Assembly: GCA_963457665.1 (NCBI GenBank)
Contig: OY735227.1
Span: forward strand, 46,105,959-46,169,958
Length of the DNA: 64,000 bases
Direction: 5' to 3'
From: Thysanoteuthis rhombus
Lineage: Eukaryota; Mollusca; Cephalopoda; Oegopsida; Thysanoteuthidae
Part shown: piece after piece, positions 54,101-56,109 of the stretch
How the letters are laid out: each line of letters starts with the position of its first letter
Position numbering within the stretch: position 1 is the first letter of the stretch
Notes under the pieces: model-generated
Seen by the model: the letters and a program-made list of their open reading frames with translations, nothing else
Databases searched by the model: none
Told to the model about the DNA's origin: nothing
Made by a program: the position numbers and the translations under genes

Positions 54101-55610
54101 AATCTGCTGACCAGTATGGAACAGCAGGACATTTTCGAGGAGAACAAAATTGTGATTCTAAGGTTTGAACTTGGTATCCACAATCCTCTATAACTGTGAA
54201 ATCTGGTAACTTCTTGATCACTCAATTTTAACAGATTTTTTAAATTTCAAAATTTCAACAGCATTTACTGACTTCAAAAAATAGTTCTGGAAGGCCTCCT
54301 TCTTTCTCAGTAGACAATGGAACAACTCTGAAGTGATTTCTCTAGCACTCAAGTCTGGGTGAAGCGATACTATGACTTTTTATAAAACAATGTTTTGTTG
54401 AAACAACTTTTTATCAAAATATTTCATTGAAACAATTTTATCAAAACAACTTTTTGAATATGTAATTAAAGTTAAAAATCAAAACTAATTTTGATAATTC
54501 AGATGTAAAATTTCCATTCTTGAAAACAGTAAAATAGGGACATCCAAAAACTTTCCCTGGGAAGTTAACACCTGACAAAAATCTTGTCTAAAAGATAATT
54601 TTCATTTTTCAAATCATTGTATCATTAACCAAAAGAAAGATTGGGAAAAATTTGATATAAACTTTCACTCAGTAAACTGTATAGAACTTTTTTTCTTCTT
54701 TTTGACTGCGTAAAAAGTGTTAACAAGTTGGAAAAATAAAGTAAACATTTCATTTTATAATTAATGAAAACTTGTTCTTTTTTTTTTACTCAAAAAATTT
54801 GGGCTTTTTTCCTTCCTGGCAAAATCAAAAGATCTTTTTTGATTTTAAAAATTTGATTGCATTTTTATTTATGTCAATTTCTTGATTAAACTACCAGTTT
54901 TATAGATTATATGCTATGTATAGATCAGAGATAAATAATTATTTAATCATTTTTGCATCAAAAAAATTGACTGTAAACGAGAAAAAAATCAAAGATTGTT
55001 TCCATAAAATTGTTTCGATCATTTTGATAAGAAGTTGTGCCACAGAGCAAAATGTATGGATATCCTGAGATGCCTAGTCAACAGAATTCCCTTTCAGCCT
55101 TGCTGATGCAGTCCAAAGGAAAGTGGAGTGATAAGTTTGACATCAACTTGCCTGCAGGAGCTGCTGGAGGGGGGCACCACTCCTTAATTTGGAATCAGTT
55201 TTTCTCCTCTTAAGCTGGATACCTTCCAAAAGCTAGAGAGCCCAGTCTGCTTGCTATTTTACCCATGGCTGGGAGAAGAGATGGATTCATGTCTTTCCCA
55301 ACTTTAGATATCCTTCAGCTTCTTTGTTTCCTTGAATTCTAAAATGATTTTGGTGATTAATTATTTTCTTTAAAATCTTTTTTCTTTTTTTTTTCCACAG
55401 AAAGAAACATCTGGCCTTTATGAATTGACCCTGGGTGGAATCACCTATGCAACAGGAGTCGTTTTTTTCAAGTGTGACGGCATCATTCCATTTGCTCATG
55501 CAATTTGGCACTGTTTCGTCTTTGTTGGAGCTACTTTTCACTTTTATGCAGTCAGCACTTATTTGATGGGTCACAGCATCCACAAACATCCCTCCCTGGC
55601 TATTGAGTAA
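1782..55610 (+). CDS. MMD: MMD/MMD2-like PAQR family seven-pass membrane protein (whole gene, exons joined)
   Basis: Coding exons 1782-1849, 48951-49032, 50034-50191, 52022-52096, 52648-52749, 53851-53920 and 55401-55610 join in frame to 765 nt, 254 residues plus TAA; human MMD is about 238. PAQR landmarks appear in order: IEHLANMVTHG (40-50), STIYHALS (90-97), FHMGDR (109-114), HERYK (160-164) and PFAHAIWH (215-222). Hydrophobic stretches near 51-67, 74-92, 108-126, 139-159, 166-184, 192-209 and 218-240 fit seven membrane spans. From family knowledge, S90, H94, D113, H218 and H222 match the Ser/His/Asp/His set of PAQR and hemolysin III proteins, thought to bind zinc and possibly act as a hydrolase. 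Vertebrate MMD proteins sit in Golgi/endosomal membranes and affect macrophage activation and Ras signalling; that role here is inferred only. The similarity is to the MMD branch rather than adiponectin receptors, but MMD and MMD2 cannot be told apart, so the symbol is a family-level name. Confidence 0.93.
1948..3550. mobile_element. Long-TIR nonautonomous DNA element, 1.6 kb, family unclear
   Basis: The left end AAAGTAAGGGTCCAGTTT and the right end AAACTGGACCCTTACTTT are exact inverted copies. The inverted similarity continues inward for about 100-120 bp with gaps, including a CACTCGCTT block near 2010 and AAGCGAGTG near 3454. No transposase ORF is visible. No clear target-site duplication is seen, so superfamily is left open; the long arms are MULE-like. 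Inside are a diverged duplication (about 2230-2520 and 2610-2900) and a second, about 50-bp tandem duplication (2947-2997 and 2998-3050). It begins 98 bp after the exon 1A donor. Confidence 0.65.
3082..3095. repeat. Perfect 14-bp palindrome
   Basis: TACCCCATGGGGTA is its own reverse complement. It lies inside the long-TIR element, near its right half. Confidence 0.7.
3551..5961. other. Intron 1 stretch without a gene
   Basis: No supported coding sequence. The ORF at 4383-4664 matches nothing I know. At about 3808 a string GGAGCGGACTGACAG with a nearby GGGCCCC block looks like one end of an old hAT-type element; no partner end was found. A hairpin lies at 4434-4499. CpG remains near normal until about 5,100 and then falls. 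Confidence 0.5.
4434..4499. repeat. Inverted repeat / hairpin
   Basis: Arms AGTGGCCGATATTAC (4434-4448) and GTAATATCGACCACT (4485-4499) pair over 15 bp with one mismatch around a 36-base loop. Confidence 0.6.
5962..6008. repeat. (TG)n(TA)n microsatellite
   Basis: A short TG run followed by about 20 TA units. ORFs coding for runs of Tyr-Ile here are artefacts of the repeat. Confidence 0.95.
6009..7134. other. Intron 1 stretch, no gene; contains (GT)n
   Basis: Nothing coding was recognised. A (GT)n microsatellite is at 6633-6653. CpG is depleted from here on. Confidence 0.55.
7135..7210 (+). repeat. Repeat family C fragment
   Basis: It shares AGGGGTACCTTAATCAATAC and CTACAATGCACCATTC with 43755-43800 and 43920-43960. 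The family is of unknown class. Confidence 0.55.
7453..7882. mobile_element. hAT-type MITE with 8-bp target duplication
   Basis: The left end CAGGGTTTCTCAAACT and the right end CTTTGAGAATCCCTA are imperfect inverted repeats of the well-known hAT CAGGGGTTCTCAAACT type. The flanks GTGCATAC (7445-7452) and GTGTATAC (7883-7890) match at 7 of 8 bases and fit the hAT nTnnnnAn target. The 430 bp between hold no transposase. Confidence 0.85.
7883..8776. other. Intron 1 stretch, no gene
   Basis: Nothing recognised apart from a short (GACT)n run at 8388-8410. Strongly CpG-poor. Confidence 0.5.
8777..9218 (+). repeat. Repeat family A copy 1
   Basis: A near-complete copy of an interspersed family of about 430 bp. 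Shared strings include CTTCAGTTTTCAAGTTGGTC-like sequence near the start, GGAGCTAGAGGG, TTGATCACCCC, CATGACAGTTTCTATTGA and a terminal ACTAACCAGACCTG. Other copies lie on both strands (see entries at 13012, 13741, 20358, 38494, 47237, 49613, 52916 and 62227). No TIR or tRNA-like head is obvious. Confidence 0.8.
9219..10795. other. Intron 1 stretch, no gene recognised
   Basis: On the + strand about 9340-9550 there is an open stretch including LEKFEQIDVKMSIRKCKG, not recognised and without splice support. The long minus-strand ORF at 9206-9556 is its antisense. A (CA)n(TA)n microsatellite is at 10097-10143. Confidence 0.4.
10097..10143. repeat. (CA)n(TA)n microsatellite
   Basis: About nine CA units run into about fourteen TA units. 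Confidence 0.95.
10796..10995 (-). mobile_element. RTE-type LINE, 3' end fragment
   Basis: Read on the minus strand, the end has a short ATG/ATC-rich tail, preceded by sequence for a conserved LINE tail (GGGAAGGTCTACGTCCAACA). This is the same family as the fragments at 16623-16793 and 28174-29190. Only about the last 200 bp are present, as expected for 5'-truncated LINE insertions. Confidence 0.75.
10996..12689. other. Intron 1 stretch, no gene
   Basis: No coding sequence or named repeat. It includes a poly-C run near 11702 and long T runs at 12341-12361. Confidence 0.5.
12690..12890 (-). repeat. Repeat family B fragment
   Basis: Minus-strand copy. It shares AAAACTGAATGAAAAT, TTGAGTTACTTCCCTTGAAA and the AACCTCTTTTCC block with other B copies (36172, 37283). 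Confidence 0.6.
13012..13320 (-). repeat. Repeat family A copy (minus)
   Basis: It begins CTGGTTTGTCACTCAATAGA and carries CTTTTGGCAGCATGCCATG, the reverse complement of the A family 3' end. It lacks the 5' third. Confidence 0.75.
13355..13432. repeat. (TCTCTG)n / (AT)n / (GT)n compound microsatellite
   Basis: A CT-rich stretch, then about 20 AT units (13375-13416), then about eight GT units. Confidence 0.95.
13515..13677 (-). repeat. Repeat family B fragment
   Basis: Minus-strand copy of the B family 5' part: TTGATCCACCC, CCACAAAATTTTATTGAAAT, then CTCTTCCAACTTTGTTGGCA. Confidence 0.7.
13741..14135 (-). repeat. Repeat family A copy (minus)
   Basis: A near-full copy ending in AGACCAACTTGAAAACTGAA and GTTTTAGTTGATGGTTTC, which defines the 5' end of the family. 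Confidence 0.8.
14136..15369. other. Intron 1 stretch, no gene
   Basis: Short ORFs only, including 14769-14969 on the minus strand, which I do not recognise. Poly-G at 15313. Confidence 0.5.
15370..15756 (+). repeat. Repeat family B copy
   Basis: It starts at CTGCCATCAAAGTTGGAAGG and ends in GCAGAGGTATGCGCTTTCTG followed by AGTGCTTTTTAGTT. This end is a string I know from dispersed repeats in many marine animals, though I cannot name the family. Internal marks are CAGGGATTTGTTTT and TTCATTCAGTTTTTAGT. Confidence 0.75.
15757..16622. other. Intron 1 stretch, no gene
   Basis: Nothing recognised; only short, unsupported ORFs. Confidence 0.5.
16623..16793 (+). mobile_element. RTE-type LINE, 3' end with ORF C-terminus
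   Basis: The frame at 16663-16779 reads RWRDELDKFRKYWLRDTHD, continues VWLILGKVYVQRRRLED and meets a stop, followed by a (GAT)n tail. The WRDE...W...A/T.D...W..LG..YVQ pattern is the C-terminus of RTE-like endonuclease/reverse-transcriptase proteins. It is severely 5'-truncated. Confidence 0.85.
16794..17767. other. Intron 1 stretch, no gene
   Basis: Nothing recognised. Confidence 0.5.
17768..17890 (+). mobile_element. Possible Helitron 5' end
   Basis: TCTACTATAATAATGAACG followed by a T run and CCGTCTGT resembles Helitron left ends, which often start TCTACTA. No hairpin-CTRR right end was identified, so this is tentative. Confidence 0.25.
18182..18246 (+). repeat. tRNA-like SINE scrap
   Basis: GTGAGTTTGATTCTCACC looks like a decayed T arm with B box; no full cloverleaf is present. 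Confidence 0.35.
18918..18970. repeat. (TA)n(TG)n microsatellite
   Basis: About 18 TA units followed by an interrupted TG run. Confidence 0.95.
18971..20357. other. Intron 1 stretch, no gene
   Basis: Minus-strand ORFs at 19238-19429 and 19546-19758 are not recognised and have no splice or start support. Confidence 0.5.
20358..20791 (+). repeat. Repeat family A copy
   Basis: A full-length copy, from AAACTGTCA near 20372 to ACTAACCAGACCTG ending at 20791. It carries GACGTTGGTCACATGACAGT near its 3' end. Confidence 0.8.
20792..22624. other. Intron 1 stretch, no gene
   Basis: Nothing recognised. A short GAGTCAGATTAAGC motif with a later GGGCC at about 22010 recalls the hAT-like end at 3808, but it is isolated. 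Confidence 0.45.
22625..23356 (-). mobile_element. piggyBac-type DNA transposon remnant
   Basis: The minus strand reads, in one frame, KDKRPLTVLSTIENANDFV, then RNRWQNIYVK, a stop, PKAIQSYNQIMNGVDR, a stop, and DLLKKK. LST....V and YN..M.GVDR.D are the hallmark C-terminal blocks of piggyBac transposases. The upstream end on the + strand reads GTCAGGCACGAAAGGG then TTGA (23357-23360): on the minus strand, CCCTTTCGTGCCTGAC next to a decayed TTAA, a typical piggyBac terminus. In-frame stops show it is dead. The opposite end is not visible. Plus-strand ORFs here are antisense shadows. Confidence 0.82.
23656..23928. mobile_element. hAT-type MITE, family G, with internal (TA)n
   Basis: Left end CAAGGTTGCTAAATTAGCC, right end ATACTTGGCAACTCTC. 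The flanks TTTCTGTG (23648-23655) and TTTCTGCA (23929-23936) match at 6 of 8. The middle contains a (TG)n(TA)n microsatellite at 23845-23889. Relatives are at 32089, 46916 and 55824. Confidence 0.7.
23929..26792. other. Intron 1 stretch, no gene
   Basis: About 2.9 kb of AT-rich DNA with nothing recognised. A weak match to the 17768 Helitron-like region (ACCCACCATCTGAAATTATG) lies near 25775. Confidence 0.5.
26793..27082. mobile_element. hAT-type MITE (CAGTGATGGCGAA ends)
   Basis: It starts CAGTGATGGCGAACCTATGG and ends TTTCGCCATCACTA, an inverted repeat typical of Charlie-like hAT elements. The flanks TTGTAAAC (26785-26792) and CCATAAAC (27083-27090) match at 5 of 8. It is 290 bp and noncoding. 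Confidence 0.8.
27105..27205 (-). repeat. Repeat family B fragment
   Basis: CTCTGGATCCACCCCCAAAT and CTTCCACAAAATTTCATTAA match the centre of family B in reverse. Confidence 0.6.
27396..27440. repeat. AT/CATA-rich microsatellite
   Basis: Interrupted AT and CATA repeats. Confidence 0.85.
27690..27870 (-). repeat. tRNA-headed SINE (family D)
   Basis: Read in reverse, TTAGTTGGTTTGCTAATC resembles a tRNA A box with D loop, and GCAGAGTTCAAATACC a B box about 35 bases on. The body then has GGGAAAGCATGAATC, shared with the copies at 47945-48225 and 55046-55310. It is probably not a functional tRNA, since the acceptor pairing is poor. Confidence 0.6.
28174..29190 (-). mobile_element. RTE-type LINE, 1 kb of reverse-transcriptase C-terminal half
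   Basis: The minus strand shows SVEILKVIDIITLQGVDP, FTACLKMIFRNLDWENKGI, then LSNLRFADYIILFAES, followed by ESTKLNQVDHYIYLGQ and, nearer the end, KLKWQWADHVARMVDNRW. This is the palm region with a FADD-like box (here FADY) and the C-terminal part. Several frame changes and stops are present, so it is dead. The 3' tail on the minus strand is (GAT)n-like at 28174-28186. Confidence 0.88.
29191..32088. other. Intron 1 stretch, becoming CpG-normal from about 29.8 kb
   Basis: No gene recognised. At 29581-29640 there is one end of the MITE type found at 33595 (AGGGCACAATGTAGGGAAG). An ORF at 31050-31301 is open but unrecognised. CACGTG at 31304 and a nearby TTACGTGAC are possible bHLH/bZIP-type sites. 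An imperfect hairpin with ACCCCG...CGGGGT arms lies at about 31339-31391. The CpG rise leads into exon 1B and could mark its promoter; this is an inference. Confidence 0.4.
32089..32403. mobile_element. hAT-like MITE, family G, just upstream of exon 1B
   Basis: Left end CAGTGTTGCCAAATTTA and right end TAAATTGGCAACACTG are near-perfect inverted repeats. The flanks CCCTAGGCCC (32079-32088) and CCCTAGACCC (32404-32413) match at 9 of 10, so the insertion borders are clear. Noncoding, 315 bp. Confidence 0.82.
32404..32467 (+). promoter_or_regulatory. Possible 5' UTR / core promoter of exon 1B
   Basis: The 64 bp between the MITE and the exon 1B ATG include GATATAGTATAATATT, an AT-rich TATA-like stretch 30-50 bp before the ATG. 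If transcription starts upstream, the 5' UTR contains the MITE. Inference only. Confidence 0.3.
32468..32613 (+). CDS. MMD: Candidate alternative MMD-like exon 1B (coding part)
   Basis: The ATG at 32468 has A at -3 and G at +4. Its ORF codes for 48 residues beginning MVSDSGKPSATTCSTGYC and ending KYDAFIQIFD, plus CG of the next codon. The donor GTAGGT at 32614 leaves phase 2, exactly what exon 2 needs; the split codon becomes CGG (Arg). The join reads IFDR-LMNSRAG, and vertebrate MMD/MMD2 also have Arg directly before the hydrophobic-MN pair. The isoform would be 280 residues. The N-terminus has four Cys and no clear signal peptide. The exon lies in a CpG-normal island (about 25 CpG by eye in 32401-33060) and starts 64 bp after a hAT-like MITE. 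It could also be the main first exon, or a chance ORF; transcript data would decide. Confidence 0.55.
32614..33394. other. Intron stretch after exon 1B, CpG-normal
   Basis: No further coding exon recognised. A telomere-like string of degenerate CCTAAC/CCTTAACCC units lies at 33108-33145. Confidence 0.45.
33395..33453. mobile_element. Family G MITE, one end only
   Basis: TTTTTAGCTATAAATAAG then ATACTTGGCAACACTG matches the right ends of the copies at 23928 and 47011. Confidence 0.55.
33595..33830. mobile_element. MITE with GGCACAACATAGGG ends
   Basis: The left arm GGCACAACATAGGGGAGGTG and the right arm CACCTTCCCTATGTTGTGCC pair over about 40 bp with few mismatches. 236 bp, noncoding; superfamily not assigned because the flanking duplication is unclear. 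A single end of the same type is at 29581. Confidence 0.75.
33985..34420 (+). mobile_element. CR1/L2-type LINE fragment
   Basis: The + strand reads REIITLIYKSIVHPHLK, AIEKVQRATKLVAELTSP and LSHTKG, then shifted frames give VLIETYHTL and STNTHYGGHRYKIEM. This order (IY.SIV.PHLE, IEKVQRRATK, DLIETYK, TR.H..K) is the C-terminal part of CR1/L2-like reverse transcriptases. Stops and frame changes show it is dead. Confidence 0.8.
34421..36171. other. Intron 1 stretch, no gene; contains a hairpin
   Basis: No coding sequence recognised. A hairpin is at 35562-35596, poly-T at 35645-35661 and a C run at 35853. Confidence 0.5.
35562..35596. repeat. Hairpin repeat (GGGAGTAACT arms)
   Basis: GGGAGTAACT (35565-35574) and AGTTACTCCC (35584-35593) are perfect 10-bp arms with a 9-base loop, extended by AA/TT. 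Similar hairpins with diverged arms are at 48697-48734 and 59779-59815. Confidence 0.7.
36172..36531 (-). repeat. Repeat family B copy, nearly complete
   Basis: It begins AGCACTCAGAGAGTGCAAAC (reverse of the GCGCTCTCTGAGTGC end) and finishes CTCTGCCAACCAAGTTGGAA, so it spans the family from end to end. Confidence 0.8.
36532..37282. other. Intron 1 stretch with short internal repeats
   Basis: A motif with GTTATCATCT(T/G)CAG(C/T)TGG and ATAAGGT occurs at 36792 and 37135, with a third, weaker copy at 37218. The ORF 36674-36964 spans the first copy and is not recognised. Confidence 0.45.
37283..37533 (-). repeat. Repeat family B fragment
   Basis: CAGTTACTTCCCTTGAAATT to CTCTTCCAACTCTGTTGGCA; the 5' two thirds of the family in reverse. 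Confidence 0.7.
37534..38493. other. Intron 1 stretch, no gene; one hAT-like end
   Basis: CAGTGTTTCCAAAACTTTTT with GGCAGTGAC at 38022-38050 is a typical hAT MITE left end, followed by AGGCCTAATGGTGCTTCAGG. The right end was not found. Confidence 0.5.
38494..38861 (+). repeat. Repeat family A copy
   Basis: CATCAACTAAAACTACCAAC at the start, TGATCACATGATAGTTTCTA and ACTAACCAGACCT at the end. Confidence 0.8.
39326..39359. repeat. (CT)n tract
   Basis: CT-rich simple repeat followed by T run. Confidence 0.9.
39398..39770 (+). repeat. Repeat family B copy
   Basis: From TTTGCTAATGAAGTTGGAAG through GGGTGGGCCATGACAATGGA and GGGGATCCAGGAATTC to ATATGCTCTCTGAGTGCTTT; nearly complete. Confidence 0.8.
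39771..42116. other. Intron 1 stretch, no gene
   Basis: About 2.3 kb with no recognised gene. C run at 40007-40018. Minus-strand ORFs at 40625-40915 and 40923-41138 are unrecognised. Confidence 0.5.
42117..42146. repeat. (TG)n microsatellite
   Basis: About 15 TG units. Confidence 0.95.
42242..43306 (-). mobile_element. Tc1/mariner-type transposon with both ends and TA duplications
   Basis: Left end AATACCAAAAAATTAG and right end CTAATTTTGTGGCACTT are imperfect inverted repeats just inside TA dinucleotides (42240-42241 and 43307-43308). The minus strand shows, in order, GIIVGARKMGCSLSEMV with TIARVYQEY (helix-turn-helix), WKTDTMFSNQTN where the catalytic SDE box is expected, VVVQVGSGSEMV, and NPIEHVWDMLQTSLNSLQ near the C-terminus with the last catalytic Glu. 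Stops and frame changes interrupt it, and the first Asp appears lost, so it is inactive. At 1,065 bp its length is near that expected for a Tc1-like element. Confidence 0.85.
43307..43746. other. Intron 1 stretch, no gene
   Basis: Nothing recognised. Confidence 0.5.
43747..44205 (+). repeat. Repeat family C, two adjacent copies
   Basis: GGGATACCTTAATTAAATGC with ACGATGCACCATTTC (43757) and GGGGTACTTTATTTCAATAC with CTACAATGCACAAGTTT (43920) are successive copies. The second continues to AGTACACAGAAAATTTCATG and GAGTTAGCTGTCAC near 44170, which matches about 990-1045. Confidence 0.6.
44206..45092. other. Intron 1 stretch, no gene
   Basis: Nothing recognised; ORF 44846-45061 is unsupported. 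Confidence 0.5.
45093..45430 (+). repeat. Repeat family B, two partial copies in tandem
   Basis: CCTGCCAAGGAAGTTGGAAA through GCTGGATCCAGGAATTTT, then a second unit from CTCTCAATGAATTTCTATTA through TTGATCCAGGAATTCATT. Both lack the 3' GCGCTCTCTGAGTGC end. Confidence 0.65.
45431..46915. other. Intron 1 stretch, no gene
   Basis: Nothing coding. A short stretch at 46326-46380 repeats TTTAGCTC(T/C)TTTT three to four times. Confidence 0.5.
46916..47011. mobile_element. Very short hAT-like MITE, family G (96 bp)
   Basis: Left end CAGGGTTGCCAAATTAGCC, right end AGCCATACTTGGCAATACTG. The flanks ATTTTGTA (46908-46915) and ATTTTGTG (47012-47019) match at 7 of 8. It is almost nothing but its two arms. 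Confidence 0.82.
47237..47490 (-). repeat. Repeat family A copy (minus, partial)
   Basis: GTCTGGTTTGTCATTCTGTA, CTTTTGGCAGCATACCATG and ACGTTGTAAGTTGATCC; the 5' portion is missing. Confidence 0.75.
47491..47944. other. Intron 1 stretch, no gene
   Basis: ORF 47478-47696 partly overlaps the repeat and is not recognised. Confidence 0.5.
47945..48225 (-). repeat. tRNA-headed SINE (family D)
   Basis: In reverse: GTGCAAGTGGTAGAGCAGTT with AACAGCTAAG (A box and D arm), then GGAAGGCATGAATCC, AGTCAAGTTGATGCCAGAAG and CCTTTGGAGTACATCAGCAA. The last three blocks are shared with the split copy at 54297-55310. Confidence 0.65.
48384..48468. repeat. 17-bp minisatellite, five perfect copies
   Basis: The unit AAAGTAGAGCTATTTTC is repeated five times without a single difference, 480 bp before exon 2. 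Confidence 0.97.
48951..49032 (+). CDS. MMD: MMD-like exon 2
   Basis: Acceptor ATTTTAG just before 48951 and donor GTGAGT at 49033. It codes for LMNSRAGPGQAYIPTDIEH then LANMVTHG (residues 24-50) and begins by completing a split codon from exon 1. The E/H...N..TH pattern is the conserved start of the PAQR domain, just before the first membrane segment. Either first exon can splice to it. Confidence 0.93.
49033..50033 (+). other. Intron 2, with SINE scrap and family A copy
   Basis: About 1.0 kb. At 49176-49290 a tRNA-like stretch reads TAGTAATGGTTAACAAGC and, 40 bases on, GAGTTCGATCCTCACTGG (A- and B-box-like). A family A copy is at 49613-50012. The acceptor TTTTTTTTTTTCTTTTTCAG follows directly. 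Confidence 0.6.
49613..50012 (+). repeat. Repeat family A copy at the exon 3 acceptor
   Basis: It starts GAAACCATCAACATAGC and ends ACTTACTAGACCTG at 50012, followed by a T-rich tract and AG at 50033. ATGACTTAC within its 3' end looks like a branch-point sequence. Confidence 0.78.
50034..50191 (+). CDS. MMD: MMD-like exon 3 (membrane spans 1 and 2)
   Basis: Acceptor TTTTTCAG before 50034, phase 0; donor GTAAGT at 50192, phase 2. It codes for residues 51-102, LWILPSFGGLLWLLYW through STIYHALSYSGKL. It holds the S-x-x-x-H pair (S90, H94) at the end of span 2. The other two frames across the exon hit stops, so the phase is fixed. A family A repeat ends at 50012, so the branch point and part of the pyrimidine tract are probably repeat-derived. 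Confidence 0.94.
50192..52021 (+). other. Intron 3, with 31-32 bp minisatellite
   Basis: A 1.83 kb intron. Minisatellite at 50333-50473; otherwise nothing recognised. The minus-strand ORF 51333-51545 is unsupported. Confidence 0.6.
50333..50473. repeat. 31-32 bp minisatellite, about 4.5 diverged copies
   Basis: Units run 50333-50363, 50364-50395, 50396-50426 and 50427-50457, plus a partial one. Each has a GTTCCCAAAAC-like start and a TACCATATACCTA-like end. Confidence 0.85.
52022..52096 (+). CDS. MMD: MMD-like exon 4 (span 3)
   Basis: Acceptor TTTTGTAG before 52022; donor GTGAGT at 52097. It completes a Lys codon and codes for TLKDVFHMGDRAVIYIF then IAASYTPW. D113 in FHMGDR is the conserved acidic residue. 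Human MMD has FHMCDR at this point, so the Cys before the Asp is replaced here by Gly112. Phase 2 end (TG). Confidence 0.94.
52197..52432 (+). repeat. Repeat family B copy in intron 4
   Basis: GGTGGAGGATTATGTATTC, GGAAGTAACTCAGTTTTTTG, AAAGTTCTCTCCTTTG and TATATGCTCTCTAGC. Confidence 0.7.
52648..52749 (+). CDS. MMD: MMD-like exon 5 (span 4)
   Basis: Acceptor TGCTTCAG before 52648; donor GTAAGT at 52750. It codes for residues 129-161, LLLKDMESWGLQVRWLIW through YMFHE, then AG of a split Arg codon. It aligns with the WLNLRELG...MRWFIWLM...LYHEKYK stretch of human MMD. Confidence 0.93.
52916..53205 (+). repeat. Repeat family A copy in intron 5, 3'-truncated
   Basis: It starts GAAACCATCAATCAAAACTA and continues through GAAGCTAGAGGACTGAAAAT and AATCACTACCCAACAAAAAG; it lacks the ACTAACCAGACCTG end. 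Confidence 0.75.
53206..53850. other. Rest of intron 5, no gene
   Basis: Nothing recognised; the ORFs at 53458-53646 (+) and 53511-53720 (-) have no support. Confidence 0.5.
53851..53920 (+). CDS. MMD: MMD-like exon 6 (span 5)
   Basis: Acceptor TATTTTAG before 53851; donor GTAAGT at 53921, phase 0. It codes for YKWLETFLYLVISVCPS and VTILAM, matching YKVVELFFYLTMGFSPALVVTSM of human MMD in length and pattern. Confidence 0.92.
54297..55310 (-). repeat. SINE family D copy split by an inserted element
   Basis: The left part (54297-54365) has ACAATGGAACAACTCTGAAG and GGGTGAAGC. The right part (55046-55310) has TTGCTGATGCAGTCCAAAGG, TGACATCAACTTGCCTGCAG and GATTCATGTCTTTCCC. In the copy at 47945-48225 these parts are joined within about 50 bp, so the material between is an insertion. 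Confidence 0.6.
54366..55045. mobile_element. Foldback/MITE-like element nested in a SINE
   Basis: The left arm around 54403-54440 (ACAACTTTTTATCAAAATAT, GAAACAATTTTATC) is the inverse of the right arm around 55003-55039 (GATAAAATTGTTTC-like ATAAAATTGTTTCGATC, ATTTTGATAAGAAGTTGTG). It contains no coding sequence. Exact borders are uncertain. Confidence 0.6.
55401..55610 (+). CDS. MMD: MMD-like exon 7 (spans 6-7 and stop)
   Basis: A pyrimidine-rich tract and CACAG acceptor precede 55401. It codes for 69 residues and ends in TAA at 55608-55610. GVVFFKCDGIIPFAHAIWH is nearly identical to the vertebrate GVVFFKSDGIIPFAHAIWH block and carries the H218-x-x-x-H222 pair. The tail after span 7 is His-rich (MGHSIHKHPSLAIE) and differs from vertebrate tails. 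Confidence 0.95.
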   Translation, partial: KETSGLYELTLGGITYATGVVFFKCDGIIPFAHAIWHCFVFVGATFHFYAVSTYLMGHSIHKHPSLAIE

Positions 55611-55823
55611 CCACACCCAACCTCCATTCACATTACTGCCCTGTCTTTCAGTCAAGTCTTGTTTGAGGCCATCAAGTGACTAAAAAAAAAAACAAACATA
55701 GACCGACAGTTTCTTTATTTTTCTCGTTTCTCTCTTTTTTTCATCTCACTGGTTCATGTTTTTGTTGTTGTTGTTATTGCCATGATCTTTGTTCCTTCTC
55801 ATTTGCAGCACACACACACAAAC
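55611..55823 (+). other. MMD-like 3' UTR start
   Basis: Directly follows the stop codon. It has A, T and CA runs and no recognised element. Confidence 0.6.
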
Positions 55824-56109
55824 CAGGGTTGTCATTTGGTATTTTTCAAAACCAAAATTAGGCGAATTTGGTACTTAACATAGTTATTTGGCTCTCAAAA
55901 TAAAGATTTGGTTCTAGAGGAAAAATTACAATAGATAACAATCCCTTACACATGAATGATATGATAAATGTATTTTAATTCATTTTCCTGGAAGCTTAGT
56001 CTGATGGATATCAAGTTATTTGATTTTTTTTTGGTACTGAAGCTACTTAATTTGGTCCTAAGACCATGCAAATTTGGTCTTGAATGGCCAAAGACATCTT
56101 ATAACCCTG
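55824..56109. mobile_element. hAT-type MITE, family G, in the 3' UTR region
   Basis: Starts CAGGGTTGTCATTTGG and ends CTTATAACCCTG. The flanks ACACAAAC (55816-55823) and GCACAAAC (56110-56117) match at 7 of 8. It carries AATAAA at 55899-55904. Confidence 0.8.
55899..55904 (+). terminator. Possible poly(A) signal inside a MITE
   Basis: AATAAA 289 bp after the stop codon. No strong GT-rich element follows at the usual distance, so it may be weak. Confidence 0.35.
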
